DNA of 64,000 bases from Gordonia heveisoli. Its GTDB lineage: Bacteria; Actinomycetota; Actinomycetes; Mycobacteriales; Mycobacteriaceae. The notes beneath the pieces were generated by a model that saw only the letters and a program-made list of their open reading frames with translations, was not told the origin of the DNA and ran no database searches. The DNA lies in assembly GCF_030315745.1 (NCBI RefSeq), contig NZ_JASXSH010000005.1:124001-188000 (forward strand), given 5' to 3'. A program made the position numbers and the translations under genes. Positions within the stretch are counted from its first letter, which is position 1. Each line of letters starts with the position of its first letter. Positions 18,705 to 28,901 of the stretch are shown here, one piece after another.

Positions 18705-20129
18705 ATGACCGAATCAACAGCACATCCCAGCACGGCGCCGACGACCGGCGAACTCCAACTCTCCGAGCGCGCATCACTGCAACGCGTCGCCGGACTCTCG
18801 ACTGAACTCACCGACGTCACCGAGGTCGAATACCGGCAACTTCGACTCGAACGGGTCGTCCTGGTCGGTGTGTGGACCGAGGGCAGCGCGGCCTCAGCCC
18901 GCGCCAACATGGCCGAACTCGCCGCCCTCGCCGAAACCGCCGGGTCGCAGGTACTCGAAGCCCTCATCCAGCGCCGCGGCAAACCGGATTCGGCGACCTA
19001 TATCGGCTCTGGTAAGGCGGACGAGCTGCGCGAGGTGGTGCTCGCCACCGGCGCCGACACCGTGATCTGCGACGGTGAGCTCACCCCGGCACAGCTGACC
19101 GCTCTGGAGAAGGTGGTCAAGGTCAAGGTGATCGACCGAACCGCGCTGATCCTGGACATCTTCGCCCAGCACGCGACATCCCGCGAAGGTAAGGCGCAGG
19201 TGTCGCTGGCCCAGATGGAATACATGCTGCCGCGGCTGCGTGGCTGGGGTGAATCGATGTCCCGGCAGGCCGGTGGCCGCGCCGGAAGTAACGGTGGTGT
19301 CGGCCTGCGCGGCCCCGGTGAGACCAAGATCGAGACCGATCGTCGGCGCATCCGTGAGCGGATGGCCAAACTACGCCGCGAGATCCGCGACATGCGTAAG
19401 GCACGGACGACCAAGCGGGCCGCACGACGTCGGAACGCGATCCCGGCGATCACGGTGGCCGGCTACACCAACGCGGGCAAATCCAGTCTCGTCAACGCGA
19501 TGACCGGTGCGGGTGTCCTCGTCCAGGATGCGCTGTTCGCCACGCTGGATCCGACGACCCGGCGCGCGACTCTCGACGACGGCCGTGCGGTCGTCTTCAC
19601 CGACACCGTCGGTTTCGTCCGGCATCTGCCCACCCAGCTGGTCGAGGCGTTCCGCTCCACCCTCGAAGAGGTAGCCGACGCCGATCTGTTGCTCCATGTC
19701 GTCGACGGTTCGGATCCCTTTCCGACGGAACAGATCTCGGCCGTACGGCGGGTTGTCAACGAGATCGTCGCCGAAGAGGGGATCCAGCCTCCCCCAGAAC
19801 TGTTGGTGATCAACAAGATCGACGCGATCGACGCGATCCGACTGGCCGAGATCCGGGGCGCGGTCGGCGCCGACGCCGTCTTCGTGTCCGCCCGGACAGG
19901 TGAGGGGCTACCCGAATTGTTCGACCGGGTACGGGAATTCGTATCCCGCGCCGACGTCGAACTGACGATCGAGGTGCCCTTCGACCGAGGTGATCTGGTC
20001 TCGCGCATCCACCGTGAGGGTGAGGTGCTGTCGGCCGACCATCATGGTGCCGGCACCACCATGCATGTGCGCGTACCGGTTGCGCTGGCCGGTGAACTGC
20101 GGGCGCTGGCCGCTGACCCGGTGAACTGA
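18705..20129 (+). CDS. hflX: Ribosome-associated GTPase HflX
   Basis: GTPase that splits stalled ribosomes, 474 residues. The N-terminal HflX domain has KPDSATYIGSGKADEL and TLILD-like RTALILDIFAQHA. A Gly-rich linker (GGRAGSNGGVGLRGPGETK) precedes the G domain: G1 GYTNAGKSS, G3 DTVGF, G4 NKID, and FVSART. A tiny frame (ATG at 18694, four codons) ends in ATGA on the hflX start. Convergent with lexA. Confidence 0.95.
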   Translation: MTESTAHPSTAPTTGELQLSERASLQRVAGLSTELTDVTEVEYRQLRLERVVLVGVWTEGSAASARANMAELAALAETAGSQVLEALIQRRGKPDSATYIGSGKADELREVVLATGADTVICDGELTPAQLTALEKVVKVKVIDRTALILDIFAQHATSREGKAQVSLAQMEYMLPRLRGWGESMSRQAGGRAGSNGGVGLRGPGETKIETDRRRIRERMAKLRREIRDMRKARTTKRAARRRNAIPAITVAGYTNAGKSSLVNAMTGAGVLVQDALFATLDPTTRRATLDDGRAVVFTDTVGFVRHLPTQLVEAFRSTLEEVADADLLLHVVDGSDPFPTEQISAVRRVVNEIVAEEGIQPPPELLVINKIDAIDAIRLAEIRGAVGADAVFVSARTGEGLPELFDRVREFVSRADVELTIEVPFDRGDLVSRIHREGEVLSADHHGAGTTMHVRVPVALAGELRALAADPVN

Positions 20130-20172
20130 CCGCCCTTCGCGGACGTGTCGGTGCACCGGGTCGTGTGGACTC

Positions 20173-20901
20173 TCAGATCCGGCGCATCACCGTGACGACC
20201 TTGCCGAGGATCGCCGCGTCGTCACCCGGGATGGGTTCGAACAGCTCGTTGTGTGGCATCAACCAGATGTGGCCGTCTTTGCGTTTGAACGTCTTCACGG
20301 TGGCCTCGCCGTCGATCATGGCGGCGACGATGTCACCGTTGTCGGCGACGTTCTGCTGGCGGACCACCACCCAGTCGCCGTCGCAGATGGCGGCGTCGAT
20401 CATCGACTCGCCGACGACCCGCAACAGGAACAGCGAACCCTCGCCGACGAGCTCGCGTGGCAGCGGGAAGACATCTTCGACGGCCTCTTCGGCCAGTATC
20501 GGGCCACCGGCTGCGATCCGGCCGAGGACCGGGACGAAGGTCGGCTTGGGTAGGGAGTTGTCGTCGGCGGCCGAGGACGCGCCGCCGGACGGGGTGGTGT
20601 CCGGATCGGTGCCGCCGACATCCTGGATGTTCACCGCGCGCGGCCGGTTGTGGTCGCGTTTGAGCAAACCCTTGCGTTCCAGCGTCCGAAGCTGGTGCGC
20701 CACCGACGACGTCGAGGTCAGGCCCACCGCGTCGCCGATCTCGCGGATACTCGGCGGATAGCCACGGTCCCGCACGGACGCCCGGATGAAGTCCAGTACG
20801 CCGCGCTGGCGAGCGGTCAGCGACGCCTCGGCCGCGACGGGATCGACCGCCGCCTCACCGTCGTCGGGAGCGTCGGTGGTGGTGCCGCGCTTGTCGGTCA
20901 T
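20173..20901 (-). CDS. lexA: SOS repressor LexA
   Basis: DNA-damage repressor cleaved upon RecA activation, 242 residues. Winged HTH at about 28-85 ([20 protein letters not shown]). A disordered linker (95-118) leads to the cleavage site Ala131-Gly132 (RIAAGGP). The catalytic dyad is Ser166 (GESMID) and Lys203 (ATVKTFK). The ATG at 20901 is preceded by a long leader of about 157 nt holding three 13-bp repeats, with a consensus promoter and LexA box beyond it. Confidence 0.96.
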   Translation of the reverse strand: MTDKRGTTTDAPDDGEAAVDPVAAEASLTARQRGVLDFIRASVRDRGYPPSIREIGDAVGLTSTSSVAHQLRTLERKGLLKRDHNRPRAVNIQDVGGTDPDTTPSGGASSAADDNSLPKPTFVPVLGRIAAGGPILAEEAVEDVFPLPRELVGEGSLFLLRVVGESMIDAAICDGDWVVVRQQNVADNGDIVAAMIDGEATVKTFKRKDGHIWLMPHNELFEPIPGDDAAILGKVVTVMRRI

Positions 20902-20983
20902 GTCGCCTTCGTCCTCTCATCAACCGCCGGTATTCGGCTGTGCCCAGGAACTCATCGGACCGGATGGCGATGAGATCACCCGC

Positions 20984-21022
20984 GGAGATCAACTACGGAG
21001 ATCAACTACGGAGATCAACTAC
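20984..21022. repeat. 13-bp direct repeat, 3 exact copies, in the lexA leader
   Basis: GGAGATCAACTAC is repeated at 20984, 20997 and 21010 with no mismatch. It lies within the predicted untranslated leader of lexA. Confidence 0.93.
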
Positions 21023-21064
21023 TGCCGCTGCGATCACCTGCGGGTTTGGTGCTGTCAGTTCTCG

Positions 21065-21105
21065 ACACTAGCGAACCGCACGCCACTCTTCAAACATTTG
21101 TTCGA
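21065..21105 (-). promoter_or_regulatory. lexA promoter with overlapping LexA box
   Basis: On the minus strand TTGAAG (21093-21088), 17 nt, TAGTGT (21070-21065) is a near-consensus housekeeping promoter. The LexA box TCAAACATTTGTTCGA (21090-21105 on +; one mismatch to TCGAAC-N4-GTTCGA) covers its -35. This supports LexA autorepression. Confidence 0.82.
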
Positions 21106-21119
21106 CATGTCGCGAGACT

Positions 21120-21158
21120 TTGTCGGTCGGGCGTGGTAGAAATCGAACATCAGTTCTT
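21120..21158 (+). promoter_or_regulatory. PafBC-like promoter plus LexA box for the LysM gene
   Basis: TTGTCGGTC (21120-21128), 8 nt, TAGAAA (21137-21142) fits the DNA-damage promoter motif TTGTCRGTG-N8-TANNNT apart from two bases. A LexA box TCGAACATCAGTTCTT (21143-21158) lies directly on the expected start point, so both damage systems may act here. Confidence 0.6.
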
Positions 21159-21241
21159 CGAACACACGATCGACGATCATCTGTTCGAAGACGCTGAGTG
21201 TTCGAAGACACTGAGTGTTCGAAGACCCAGTGTTCGAACAG
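21157..21241. repeat. TTCGAA array (17-bp period) in the LysM-gene leader
   Basis: TTCGAA palindromes occur at 21157, 21184, 21201, 21218 and 21233. The last four are part of direct repeats GTTCGAAGACNCTGAGT with 17, 17 and 15 bp spacing. CTGTTCGAA (21181-21189) and TTCGAACAG (21233-21241) are inverted ends of the run. Each unit is a LexA half-site, but the spacing does not make full LexA boxes. Confidence 0.88.
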
Positions 21242-21280
21242 CCAGCCGATTCCCGTAGGCACGATTTCCCGGAGGTCACC

Positions 21281-21832
21281 ATGAACAGCGTTCTCGAAGG
21301 ACAGCGCGTCGGCCTGCAGCACACCACCGACATCCCGGTGGTGACACCCAGTCCGGCTCGGCGGACCAGCCGGCCCGCGGGTCACAGCGGCATGTCGGCT
21401 CGTCGCCCGGTCGGACGACCCGGGCGCGGCGTCGCGACGCCGGTGTCCGCATCGTCGACGCGCTGCACGTCGCCGGTCGGGCAGCGGGCTGTCCTGCGCG
21501 ATCCCATCCGTACGGATCGCCCGGTGTTGCGTGGCGGTGTGTACGCGCGTCGTCGGGCATGTGCACTCGCCATCCTCGCGGGGGTGGCGCTGGCGGCGGT
21601 GGTGTGGGTTGTCGCCATCGTCGGCAACAACTACGCCGAGGCGGTGTCCGATCATCCGGTGGCCACCGAGGTCACCCACGTCCGGGCCGGGGATTCGCTG
21701 TCCTCGATTGCATCCCGGGTAGCGCCTGATATGCCTCGTCAGGCGGTCATCGACGACATCATCGAATTGAATGACCTGTCGTCGAGCGGTCTGCGAGTCG
21801 GCCAGCCACTCCTCACGCCCGCATACCGATAA
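21281..21832 (+). CDS. LysM-domain membrane protein, SOS-linked (Rv2719c/ChiZ-like)
   Basis: A 183-residue protein: an Arg/Pro-rich cytoplasmic part (1-85), one membrane helix (about 92-112, ALAILAGVALAAVVWVVAIVG), then an extracellular LysM peptidoglycan-binding domain (VRAGDSLSSIASRV...LRVGQPLLTP). M. tuberculosis Rv2719c has the same place and layout and is a damage-induced cell-division inhibitor; the role here is inferred. ATG 21281 follows GGAGG (21271-21275). Divergent from lexA and preceded by damage-type promoter elements. Confidence 0.82.
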   Translation: MNSVLEGQRVGLQHTTDIPVVTPSPARRTSRPAGHSGMSARRPVGRPGRGVATPVSASSTRCTSPVGQRAVLRDPIRTDRPVLRGGVYARRRACALAILAGVALAAVVWVVAIVGNNYAEAVSDHPVATEVTHVRAGDSLSSIASRVAPDMPRQAVIDDIIELNDLSSSGLRVGQPLLTPAYR

Positions 21833-21931
21833 ACGGCGGGCGGTATCCTTATGTCACAGGGACCGTTTGGAAACCGACCCGGCATCCGATCCGGATGTGC
21901 CGGTGCGTCCCGCGACTACCTCGAGGATGCG

Positions 21932-22447
21932 ATGCGCTGCCCCTTCTGCAGGAACGAGGACACCAAGGTCATCGACTCGCGTGTCGCCGATGAGGGGCAG
22001 GCGATTCGGCGTCGGCGGTCCTGCACAGAGTGTGGTCGCCGGTTCTCGACGGTGGAAAGTGCGGTGCTGGCGGTCGTCAAACGCAATGGCGTGACCGAGC
22101 CGTTCAGTCGGGAGAAGGTCATGCGGGGTGTGCGTCGCGCCTGTCAGGGCCGCGACGTCGGCGAAGACGATCTCGCCCAGCTCGCCCAGGCCGTCGAAGA
22201 TGCCGTTCGCGCGAGCGGTTCGGCCGAGATCCCCAGTAACGAGGTGGGTTTGGCGATTCTCGGACCGTTGCGTGACCTCGATCAGGTGGCCTATCTGCGC
22301 TTCGCGTCGGTGTACCGGTCCTTCGATTCGGTCGCGGATTTCCAGCGCGAGATCGATGATCTGCGCGAGCGGGGCACCCCGCGCGCCGGCGGTACCGCCG
22401 ACGACGCGTCTGCTTCGGTGTCAGCCGAGGCGGTCCAGGGTTCGTAG
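21932..22447 (+). CDS. nrdR: Transcriptional repressor NrdR
   Basis: Zinc-finger/ATP-cone repressor of ribonucleotide reductase genes, 171 residues. Zinc ligands are Cys3, Cys6, Cys31 and Cys34 (RCPFC...SCTECG). The ATP cone spans about 46-136. The ATG at 21932 gives the invariant MRCPFC start; an upstream ATG (21851) lies only 1 nt after the -10-like TATCCT (21844-21849) and is unlikely to be transcribed. The leader is about 75 nt. The end overlaps hrpA by 27 bp on the other strand. Confidence 0.94.
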   Translation: MRCPFCRNEDTKVIDSRVADEGQAIRRRRSCTECGRRFSTVESAVLAVVKRNGVTEPFSREKVMRGVRRACQGRDVGEDDLAQLAQAVEDAVRASGSAEIPSNEVGLAILGPLRDLDQVAYLRFASVYRSFDSVADFQREIDDLRERGTPRAGGTADDASASVSAEAVQGS

Positions 22448-25400
22448 CGCCCGCTGCTCGGAGACCGGGTAAGCGGTGCCGAGCCGTTGGGCGAAGAGTC
22501 CGACCCGAAGTTCTTCGACGAGCCAGTGCGCTTGCTCGTTGACATGATCCCGACGTCCCCGCGGGACCTGCGCGACCCGCTGGTTCCAGTGCGCGATGAC
22601 CCGGTCGACGGCGGCCAAGGCGTCGGCGTCACGGGTGCCCGAGCCGGCGTCGAGTCTGGTTGCGGCGCCACGCAGGTAGCGTGCCAGTCTGCCGAGGTGC
22701 GGTTGCGCGGTGGACGCCACGAATCCGGCGAAGATCAGGTGATCGAGCTGTTCGGCTACGTCATCGGCGGCCACCGATCCTGAATGCAGGTCGATCAGTT
22801 CGCGGAGCGGGGCGACCTCGCGAAGTGCGTCGACGACGTGCCGAAAGTACTCGGGTGCTGCCGCGGAGGCTTTCGGGGCGAGTGCGTCCCGCAGCGCGCG
22901 GTAGCCGGCCGCGTCCCGCGTCTTGGCGACCAGGGCGGCGTTGCGCGCGACCAGATCGCGGATCGCGCGGCGGGTGCAGTCGGCGAGGAGTCCGTCGACC
23001 TGGGGGTAGGGACTCTGGCTGAGGGCCAGTCGCCCGGCCGGGTCGAGGGTTTGCACGATCTTCTTCGGTAGCGGCGCGATGTCGATTTCGAGGAGGGTGG
23101 CCACCGCGTCGGTGATCTGGCGGTCACGGTGGTCGGTGCTGGACGCCAGCGTGGGAGAGATCCCGACGTGTGCGCCGCTGCGGATGGTTTCCACGGCCGG
23201 ATAGCGGGTCAGTTGCTGGCCGGCGACGGTCACCGTCTGCTGTGCTGCCAGCGTCCCGATTCCGTCGGCGGTCCAGCTGGTGTACAGCTTGCGGGTCCGG
23301 GTGGGGGCGTCACGGGCGCCGGAATGCCGCTGCTGCAAGGTTTCCAGCGAGTCGTCGGTGTCGCGAACATCGTCGCTGTCGCCGTCGGCGACAAGCGCGA
23401 AATGCATTCGAAGATGCGTTGGGAGCTTGGTGGCGTCGAAATCGTCGGCGGTTATCGTCGTGGTGGTGATCGCCGACAGTTCGCGGGCCAGACCGACGGT
23501 CAGCGGCTCACTGCGTGGGGTCAGCCGGGCCAGTGCGAGGTCGGCGAATCGCTGGGCCGGCGACATCGTCTTGCGCAGCTGTTTAGGTAGCGATTTGATC
23601 AGCGCCGCGGCGAGTTCGGCACGCATACCCGGCACCGTCCAGTCGAATCCGGGGGTACGCATATGGGGGAGCAGCGCAGCCGGAATGAGGACGGTGACGC
23701 CGTCGTCGGGGGCGCCGGGTTCGAACCGGTAGCGGAGCCGGAGCCGGGTGTCTCCCTGCTGCCAGGCGCCGGGGAAGTCGGTGTCGGCAACGGTGGCGCC
23801 TGCGTTGACGTCGGCCTCGGTCAGATCGAGGAGAGCTGGTTGGTTCTTGCGCATCGTGCGCCACCAGGTGTCGAAATGCCGCGCGGACACCACATCCGGG
23901 CCGACGCGTTCGTCGTAGAAGTCGAACAGCTGGTCCTCGGTGATGGTCAGTCCGCGACGACGGACCCGATGTTCGACGTCGGCGGCGGCGTCCAGTAGGG
24001 CGCGGTTGCGTGCGAAGAACGGATGCTCGGTACGCCAGTCACCCTCGACCAGCGCGTGTCGGATGAACAGTTCCCGGGCGGTCGCCGGATCGATCGGACC
24101 GAAGAGCACCCGTCGTTGTGCGACAAGTGTGACGCCGTAGAGCGTGACGCGTTCGTAGGCCATCGCCGCTCCACGTTTGGCCGACCAATGCGGCTCACTG
24201 TAGTTGCGTTTGACCAGGTTACCCGCCAGTTTCTCGGCCCACAGCGGGTCCACGCCTGCGACGGTGTGGGCGAACAGACGCGAGGTCTCCAGTACCTCCG
24301 CGGCCATGATGAAGGCCGGCGGCTTCTTGGCGAGGGAGGAGCCCGGGAAGATCATCAGCGTGGTGTTGCGTGCGCCGGTGAACTCGCGACCTTCGGTCTG
24401 GCGCACGGCGATATTGCTGAGCAGGCCGGACAGGATCGAGCGATGGATGGCGTCGGCATCGCGTTCGGTGGGGGTGGTCGACCAGTCCAGGTCCCCGACG
24501 ATGCCGTTGAGCTGCCTGGTCAGGTCCTGCCATTCGCGAATGCGGAGATAGTGCAGGAACTCCCGTTCACAGCTGCGGCGGAATTGGTTGCCGGACAAAG
24601 CGCTCCGTTGTTCGGACAGATGATCCCAGAGCTGGAGGTACGACAGGAAATCGGAGTTGGGCACCACGAACCTTCGATGCAGCGCGTCGGCTGCCTCGCG
24701 ATGGTCGGTCGGGCGCTCGCGCACGTCGGGCAGCGACAACGCGGCCGCGATGATCACCACGTGGTCGAGGCAGCCGAGTTCGTGTGCGGTGGTGAGCATT
24801 CGGGCGATGCGGGGGTCGACGGGTAGGCGGGCCATCGAGCGGCCGACCTCGGTCAGGCGCGGCGTGGCGGGCCGGCCGTCGCGCGTCTCGGGAATGTCGA
24901 TCGCACCGAGTTCGGTGAGTACCCCGATGCCGTCGCGGATGGCGCGTTGATCGGGCGGCTGCACGAAGGGGAAGTCGGCCACGTCGCCGAGCCGCAGCGA
25001 GGTCATCTGCAGGATGACCGATGCCAGATTGGTCCGCAGGATCTCCGGGTCGGTAAAGGCGGGCCGGGTGTCGAAGTCGGTCTGGTCGTAGAGACGGATG
25101 CAGATGCCGGGCGCGACGCGTCCGCACCTGCCCGCCCGCTGGCGGGCACTGGCCTGCGAGACCGGTTCGATCGGCAGACGATTGACCTTAGTGCGGGTGG
25201 AATAGCGGCTGATGCGGGCGGTTCCGGTGTCGATGACGTAGCGGATACCCGGCACCGTGACCGAGGTTTCGGCGACATTGGTGGCCAATACGATTCGCCG
25301 TCCGTCGGACGGGCTGAACACGCGCTGCTGGTCGGCGATGGACAAGCGGGCGTAGAGCGGCACGATCTCGGCGCCGGCCGAGGCTCGCCGACGTAGGGCG

Positions 25401-26392
25401 TCGGCGGTCTCGCGGATGTCGCGTTCGGTGGGCAGGAACACGAGGATGTCGCCGCGGCCGTCGGCCCACAGTTCGTCGATGGCGGCATCGATGCCCTGGA
25501 TCTGGTCGAGGTCGGCGTGTTCGCCTCCGCCACTGTCGTCGCCGTGATCGGGGTTCTCGCGCAGTGTGAGCGGCCGGTAGCGAACGTCCACCGGGTAGGT
25601 ACGGCCGGAGACCTCGATGATCGGCACGGCGGCGTCGGCGGTGGCGAAATGTCGTGCGAAACGCTCGGGTTCGATGGTCGCCGAGGTGATGATGACCTTG
25701 AGATCGGGTCGGCGGGGCAGGAGCCGATGGAGGTATCCGAGGATGAAGTCGATGTTGAGGCTACGTTCGTGTGCCTCATCGATGATCAGGGTGTCGTAGC
25801 GGCGCAGCATCGGATCGGTGCCGATCTCGCGCAGCAGGATGCCGTCGGTCATGAGGCGGATGAGCGTGTTGTCTCCGGACCGGTCGGTGAAACGTACCGA
25901 ATAGCCGACGACGTCGCCGATCTCGGTGCCGGTCTCGTCGGCGATGCGCCGGGCGACGGAGCTGGCCGCGATGCGTCGCGGCTGGGTGTGCCCGATCAGC
26001 CCGCGTACCCCGCGGCCGAGTTCCAGACAGATCTTGGGAAGCTGCGTGGTCTTTCCGGAACCGGTCTCCCCGGCGATCACCACCACCTGGTGGTCGGTGA
26101 TGGCCGCGGCGATCTCGTCGCGTGCGGCCGACACCGGCAGTTCCTCGGGGAAGCGGAGCACCGGTACCGCGGAGCGGCGTCGGGCGATGCGTTGCCGACC
26201 GGCGTCCAACTCGCCGTGCAATCGCGTCCACTCCGATTCGGAGGGTTCAGTGATGTTGTCCAGGCGCCGGCGCAGGCGATGCTCGTCGGCGATCGTCAGT
26301 TCCGCGATGGCCGCACGGAAGGCAGCCCGTTCGGGCGAGGACGAGGTGCGCTTGCGCTGGGAGGTGCGGGGGCGGCGACGGTCGGCGGGCAT
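22421..26392 (-). CDS. hrpA: ATP-dependent RNA helicase HrpA
   Basis: DEAH-box RNA helicase of 1323 residues, the full length for HrpA, which in E. coli rescues stalled ribosomes and processes mRNA. Walker [11 protein letters not shown] is at about 108-117, DEAH at 205-208, SAT ([11 protein letters not shown]) near 230, and motif [10 protein letters not shown] later. The OB and long C-terminal DUF3418 domains complete it. The first 75 residues are Arg/Ser-rich. ATG at 26392; TATCCT on this strand lies 9 nt upstream. The gene is divergent from the aminotransferase. Confidence 0.93.
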   Translation of the reverse strand: MPADRRRPRTSQRKRTSSSPERAAFRAAIAELTIADEHRLRRRLDNITEPSESEWTRLHGELDAGRQRIARRRSAVPVLRFPEELPVSAARDEIAAAITDHQVVVIAGETGSGKTTQLPKICLELGRGVRGLIGHTQPRRIAASSVARRIADETGTEIGDVVGYSVRFTDRSGDNTLIRLMTDGILLREIGTDPMLRRYDTLIIDEAHERSLNIDFILGYLHRLLPRRPDLKVIITSATIEPERFARHFATADAAVPIIEVSGRTYPVDVRYRPLTLRENPDHGDDSGGGEHADLDQIQGIDAAIDELWADGRGDILVFLPTERDIRETADALRRRASAGAEIVPLYARLSIADQQRVFSPSDGRRIVLATNVAETSVTVPGIRYVIDTGTARISRYSTRTKVNRLPIEPVSQASARQRAGRCGRVAPGICIRLYDQTDFDTRPAFTDPEILRTNLASVILQMTSLRLGDVADFPFVQPPDQRAIRDGIGVLTELGAIDIPETRDGRPATPRLTEVGRSMARLPVDPRIARMLTTAHELGCLDHVVIIAAALSLPDVRERPTDHREAADALHRRFVVPNSDFLSYLQLWDHLSEQRSALSGNQFRRSCEREFLHYLRIREWQDLTRQLNGIVGDLDWSTTPTERDADAIHRSILSGLLSNIAVRQTEGREFTGARNTTLMIFPGSSLAKKPPAFIMAAEVLETSRLFAHTVAGVDPLWAEKLAGNLVKRNYSEPHWSAKRGAAMAYERVTLYGVTLVAQRRVLFGPIDPATARELFIRHALVEGDWRTEHPFFARNRALLDAAADVEHRVRRRGLTITEDQLFDFYDERVGPDVVSARHFDTWWRTMRKNQPALLDLTEADVNAGATVADTDFPGAWQQGDTRLRLRYRFEPGAPDDGVTVLIPAALLPHMRTPGFDWTVPGMRAELAAALIKSLPKQLRKTMSPAQRFADLALARLTPRSEPLTVGLARELSAITTTTITADDFDATKLPTHLRMHFALVADGDSDDVRDTDDSLETLQQRHSGARDAPTRTRKLYTSWTADGIGTLAAQQTVTVAGQQLTRYPAVETIRSGAHVGISPTLASSTDHRDRQITDAVATLLEIDIAPLPKKIVQTLDPAGRLALSQSPYPQVDGLLADCTRRAIRDLVARNAALVAKTRDAAGYRALRDALAPKASAAAPEYFRHVVDALREVAPLRELIDLHSGSVAADDVAEQLDHLIFAGFVASTAQPHLGRLARYLRGAATRLDAGSGTRDADALAAVDRVIAHWNQRVAQVPRGRRDHVNEQAHWLVEELRVGLFAQRLGTAYPVSEQRALRTLDRLG

Positions 26393-26468
26393 GATCCGTC
26401 CAGGATATTCCGCCGATCCCGGCGCCGATGAACGGGCATCACCGGACCGATCGGGCATGATGGCTGGC

Positions 26469-27713
26469 ATGAGTGGTTCGCTGTGGCACGGTTTCGCCGA
26501 TATGGGAGCGGTCACCTCGACCGGTCCGTTCGTTCTCACCCGCGGTGAGGGGGTGTACGTCTACGACCGTGACGGCAATCGCTATCTCGACGCGACGGCC
26601 GGCCTGTGGTTCACGAACGTGGGGCACGGCCGCCGGGAGATCGCCGACGCGGTCGCCGATCAGCTGGGGCGGCTGGCGCACTTTTCCGGGTTCGGTGATT
26701 TCACCAGCGATGTGACCCTCGAACTCGCCGACCGCCTTGCCTCGATCGCGCCGGTACCGGACAGCAAGATCTTCTTCACCTCGGGTGGTAGCGATTCGGT
26801 GGATACCGCGGCGAAACTCGCCCGACGTTACTGGCACGAGCAGGGCCGTCCGGAGAAGGAGATCATCGTCGGCCGGACCAAGGCCTACCACGGCATGCAC
26901 GTCGCCGGGACGGCGCTGGCCGGCATCGAACCCAACCGCGAGGGTTACGGCGAGCTGATGTCGACCACCGAGACGGTGGAGTGGGACAACGCGAAGAGTC
27001 TGCTCGGACTCATCGAACGGATCGGTGCCGACCGGATCGCGGCCTTCTTCTGCGAACCGATCATCGGTGCGGGCGGCGTCTACCTGCCGCCGGAGGGATA
27101 TCTCGCCGAGGTGCGCGCGATCTGCCGCGACCATGATGTCCTGTTCGTCGCGGACGAGGTCGTGACCGGTTTTGGCCGGATCGGCGGCGATAGTTGGTTC
27201 GCCTCGTCCCGTTTCGACCTCGCGCCGGACATGATCACCACCGCCAAGGGCCTGACCTCCGGATACGTGCCGATGGGTGCGGTCTTCGTCGCGCCCCGGG
27301 TCGCGGAGCCGTTTTACCGGGGCGGCGTCTGGTGGCGTCACGGATATACGTACGGCGGTCATGCCGGGGCGGCGGCCGCCGCGATGGCCAACCTGGACAT
27401 CATCGAACGTGAGGGTCTGCTGGCCGAGGCCACCCGTCTCGAAGGCGATCTTGCGCGGGCGCTCGCGCCGCTCGCCGACCTCGACGCGGTCGCCGAGGTC
27501 CGCACCGGACTCGGCGCGGTGAGCGCGGTACAACTGGCCGATCCGGCGCAGGGCCTCCCGATGGTTGCCAAGCTGCGTGAATACGGAGTCAGCAGCCGTG
27601 CCGCCGGTCAGGGTGCGTTGCAGATCTCGCCGGCCTTCGTGATGTCCACCGGCGAGGTCGGGGAGCTGGCCGAGCGGCTGCACGCCGCCCTCACCGGGGC
27701 GGCGCGCAGCTGA
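26469..27713 (+). CDS. Class III PLP-dependent aminotransferase
   Basis: Aminotransferase of 414 residues with an omega-aminotransferase-type fold. The PLP Lys is in ITTAKGLTSGYVPMGAV, the ring-stacking Asp in LFVADEVVTGFGR, and phosphate binding in FTSGGSDSVDTAAKLAR. WFTNVGHGRREIADAVADQ resembles the subgroup acting on beta-alanine, GABA or putrescine-like amines, but I cannot name the substrate. ATGs at 26457, 26460 and 26469 are in frame; 26469 is chosen since CATGAT lies 7 nt upstream. No pathway neighbours give a clue. Confidence 0.85.
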   Translation: MSGSLWHGFADMGAVTSTGPFVLTRGEGVYVYDRDGNRYLDATAGLWFTNVGHGRREIADAVADQLGRLAHFSGFGDFTSDVTLELADRLASIAPVPDSKIFFTSGGSDSVDTAAKLARRYWHEQGRPEKEIIVGRTKAYHGMHVAGTALAGIEPNREGYGELMSTTETVEWDNAKSLLGLIERIGADRIAAFFCEPIIGAGGVYLPPEGYLAEVRAICRDHDVLFVADEVVTGFGRIGGDSWFASSRFDLAPDMITTAKGLTSGYVPMGAVFVAPRVAEPFYRGGVWWRHGYTYGGHAGAAAAAMANLDIIEREGLLAEATRLEGDLARALAPLADLDAVAEVRTGLGAVSAVQLADPAQGLPMVAKLREYGVSSRAAGQGALQISPAFVMSTGEVGELAERLHAALTGAARS

Positions 27714-28709
27714 TCAGCGGTTGAGTGGGGTCAGGCAGAGCACGACCGTCTGCGAGTAGTAGCTCGACGCGGGGGCCTGCACCCAGTCCTCACCGCAGGA
27801 TGACGTGCTGGTGGTGCGCAGGTAGACGCGATCGGTGGCTCCCGATGTACACGGGACCCGGCTGAACGAGGTCAGTCGCGACCCCTCGGCCTGTCGGTTG
27901 ACACATGCGCCGGTGTCCGTCGTCCGGATGGTGTTGGCGATCGGATCCGACGGATCGGGGGAATACCCGGGCGGCGTGGTCTCGCCGACGCCGGTCGACG
28001 TGGATCGCGGATAGGAATAGGTCGACGACGGATACGAGTACGACGGGGTCGAGTAGCTCGGGTACGAGTAGGACGACGGATACGAATATGTCGCATCGCT
28101 CTCGGGCGTCGACGGTTTCGACGGGTCGGTGGTCTGCGAGCTTCCCGGTCCGGACGCCTCGTTCGAGTCGTCGTCGTCGGAATTGAACGGACTGCCCGGG
28201 ATGAGCCACAACACCAGACCGACGATGGCGACGGCGGTGAACAGGTAGCCGACGACGAGCGCGGACACCGCGATCGGGCCGCCGCCTTCCCGGTTGCGTT
28301 TGATCTCCGACAATGAGAAGTGGCCCAGGACGATACCGATCGGGGCGACGATGAAGGCGGCGATCAGCGCGGCGATGGCCAGGCCGTTCGTCTTCTCCGA
28401 CGCCTGGGGAGCGCCGTAGGCGGCTGCGGGATCGGAATAGCCAGGTGCGCCGTACGGATTGTTCCCGTAGGGGCCGTTGCCGTACTGGTTCCCGGGCTGC
28501 GGGGGTGGCCCGTACTGGTTTCCGCCGGCAGGCGGCCCATACGGGTTGCCGGGCGGGATGGGGCGGGCCTGGGTCTCTCCGAAAGGATCACCGGCCGGTG
28601 GCTGGTCGCGGGGAGGGGGACCCGATTGTTGCGGGCCTGGGCCGCCGTATGGGTTGCCCTGATTGCCCTGGTTCCACTGCGGACCCTGTGGATCGTAGGG
28701 GTTGTTCAC
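27714..28709 (-). CDS. DUF4190 membrane protein with Pro/Gly/Tyr-rich ends
   Basis: A 331-residue protein. Residues 1-105 are rich in Pro, Gly, Asn and Tyr (repeated NPYG/NQYG). Then come a DUF4190 pair of membrane helices (about 110-133 and 148-170) linked by GHFSLSEIKRNREGGG. A Ser/Tyr-rich extracellular stretch (YSYPSSYSYPSYS-like, about 210-240) follows, and a C-terminal part with four Cys ends it. Such proteins are common cell-envelope proteins of unknown role in this order. GTG start at 28709 follows GAGG. It abuts the aminotransferase stop. Confidence 0.75.
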   Translation of the reverse strand: MNNPYDPQGPQWNQGNQGNPYGGPGPQQSGPPPRDQPPAGDPFGETQARPIPPGNPYGPPAGGNQYGPPPQPGNQYGNGPYGNNPYGAPGYSDPAAAYGAPQASEKTNGLAIAALIAAFIVAPIGIVLGHFSLSEIKRNREGGGPIAVSALVVGYLFTAVAIVGLVLWLIPGSPFNSDDDDSNEASGPGSSQTTDPSKPSTPESDATYSYPSSYSYPSYSTPSYSYPSSTYSYPRSTSTGVGETTPPGYSPDPSDPIANTIRTTDTGACVNRQAEGSRLTSFSRVPCTSGATDRVYLRTTSTSSCGEDWVQAPASSYYSQTVVLCLTPLNR

Positions 28710-28834
28710 CAGGTGATCCTCTCGTGTGGCGTCCCGAGGGTGGACGCGATCGTCTCAGTGTCTCACCCCGATGGCCGTACGAGAGCCTTCGGCCGGGGTC
28801 GACATGCGAATGTCCACCGGATATGCGACAACTG

Positions 28835-28876
28835 CGACGACGGCCCGTCCCGCGTGGGCGGGACGGGCCGTCGTCG
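28835..28876 (-). terminator. 19-bp perfect hairpin after ahpCD
   Basis: CGACGACGGCCCGTCCCGC (28835-28853) is complementary to 28858-28876 with no mismatch, leaving a 4-nt loop. It begins 26 bp downstream of the ahpD stop. There is no U tract, which is usual in high-GC actinobacteria. Confidence 0.8.
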
Positions 28877-28901
28877 GTGCCGGTATGTGTGCCGAGGCAG
28901 C

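Larger units (their letters stand above)
20902..21280. other. lexA / LysM-gene intergenic control region (379 bp)
   Basis: No gene is seen here. From lexA outward it holds three 13-bp direct repeats, the lexA promoter with a LexA box on its -35, a PafBC-like promoter for the LysM gene with a second LexA box at its start point, and then a run of TTCGAA motifs within the transcribed leader of the LysM gene. Each part is listed separately. Confidence 0.8.

Noticed and set aside
20130-20172. Terminator between hflX and lexA
   Set aside because: Only weak, short complementarity is visible in the 43 bp between the two stops.
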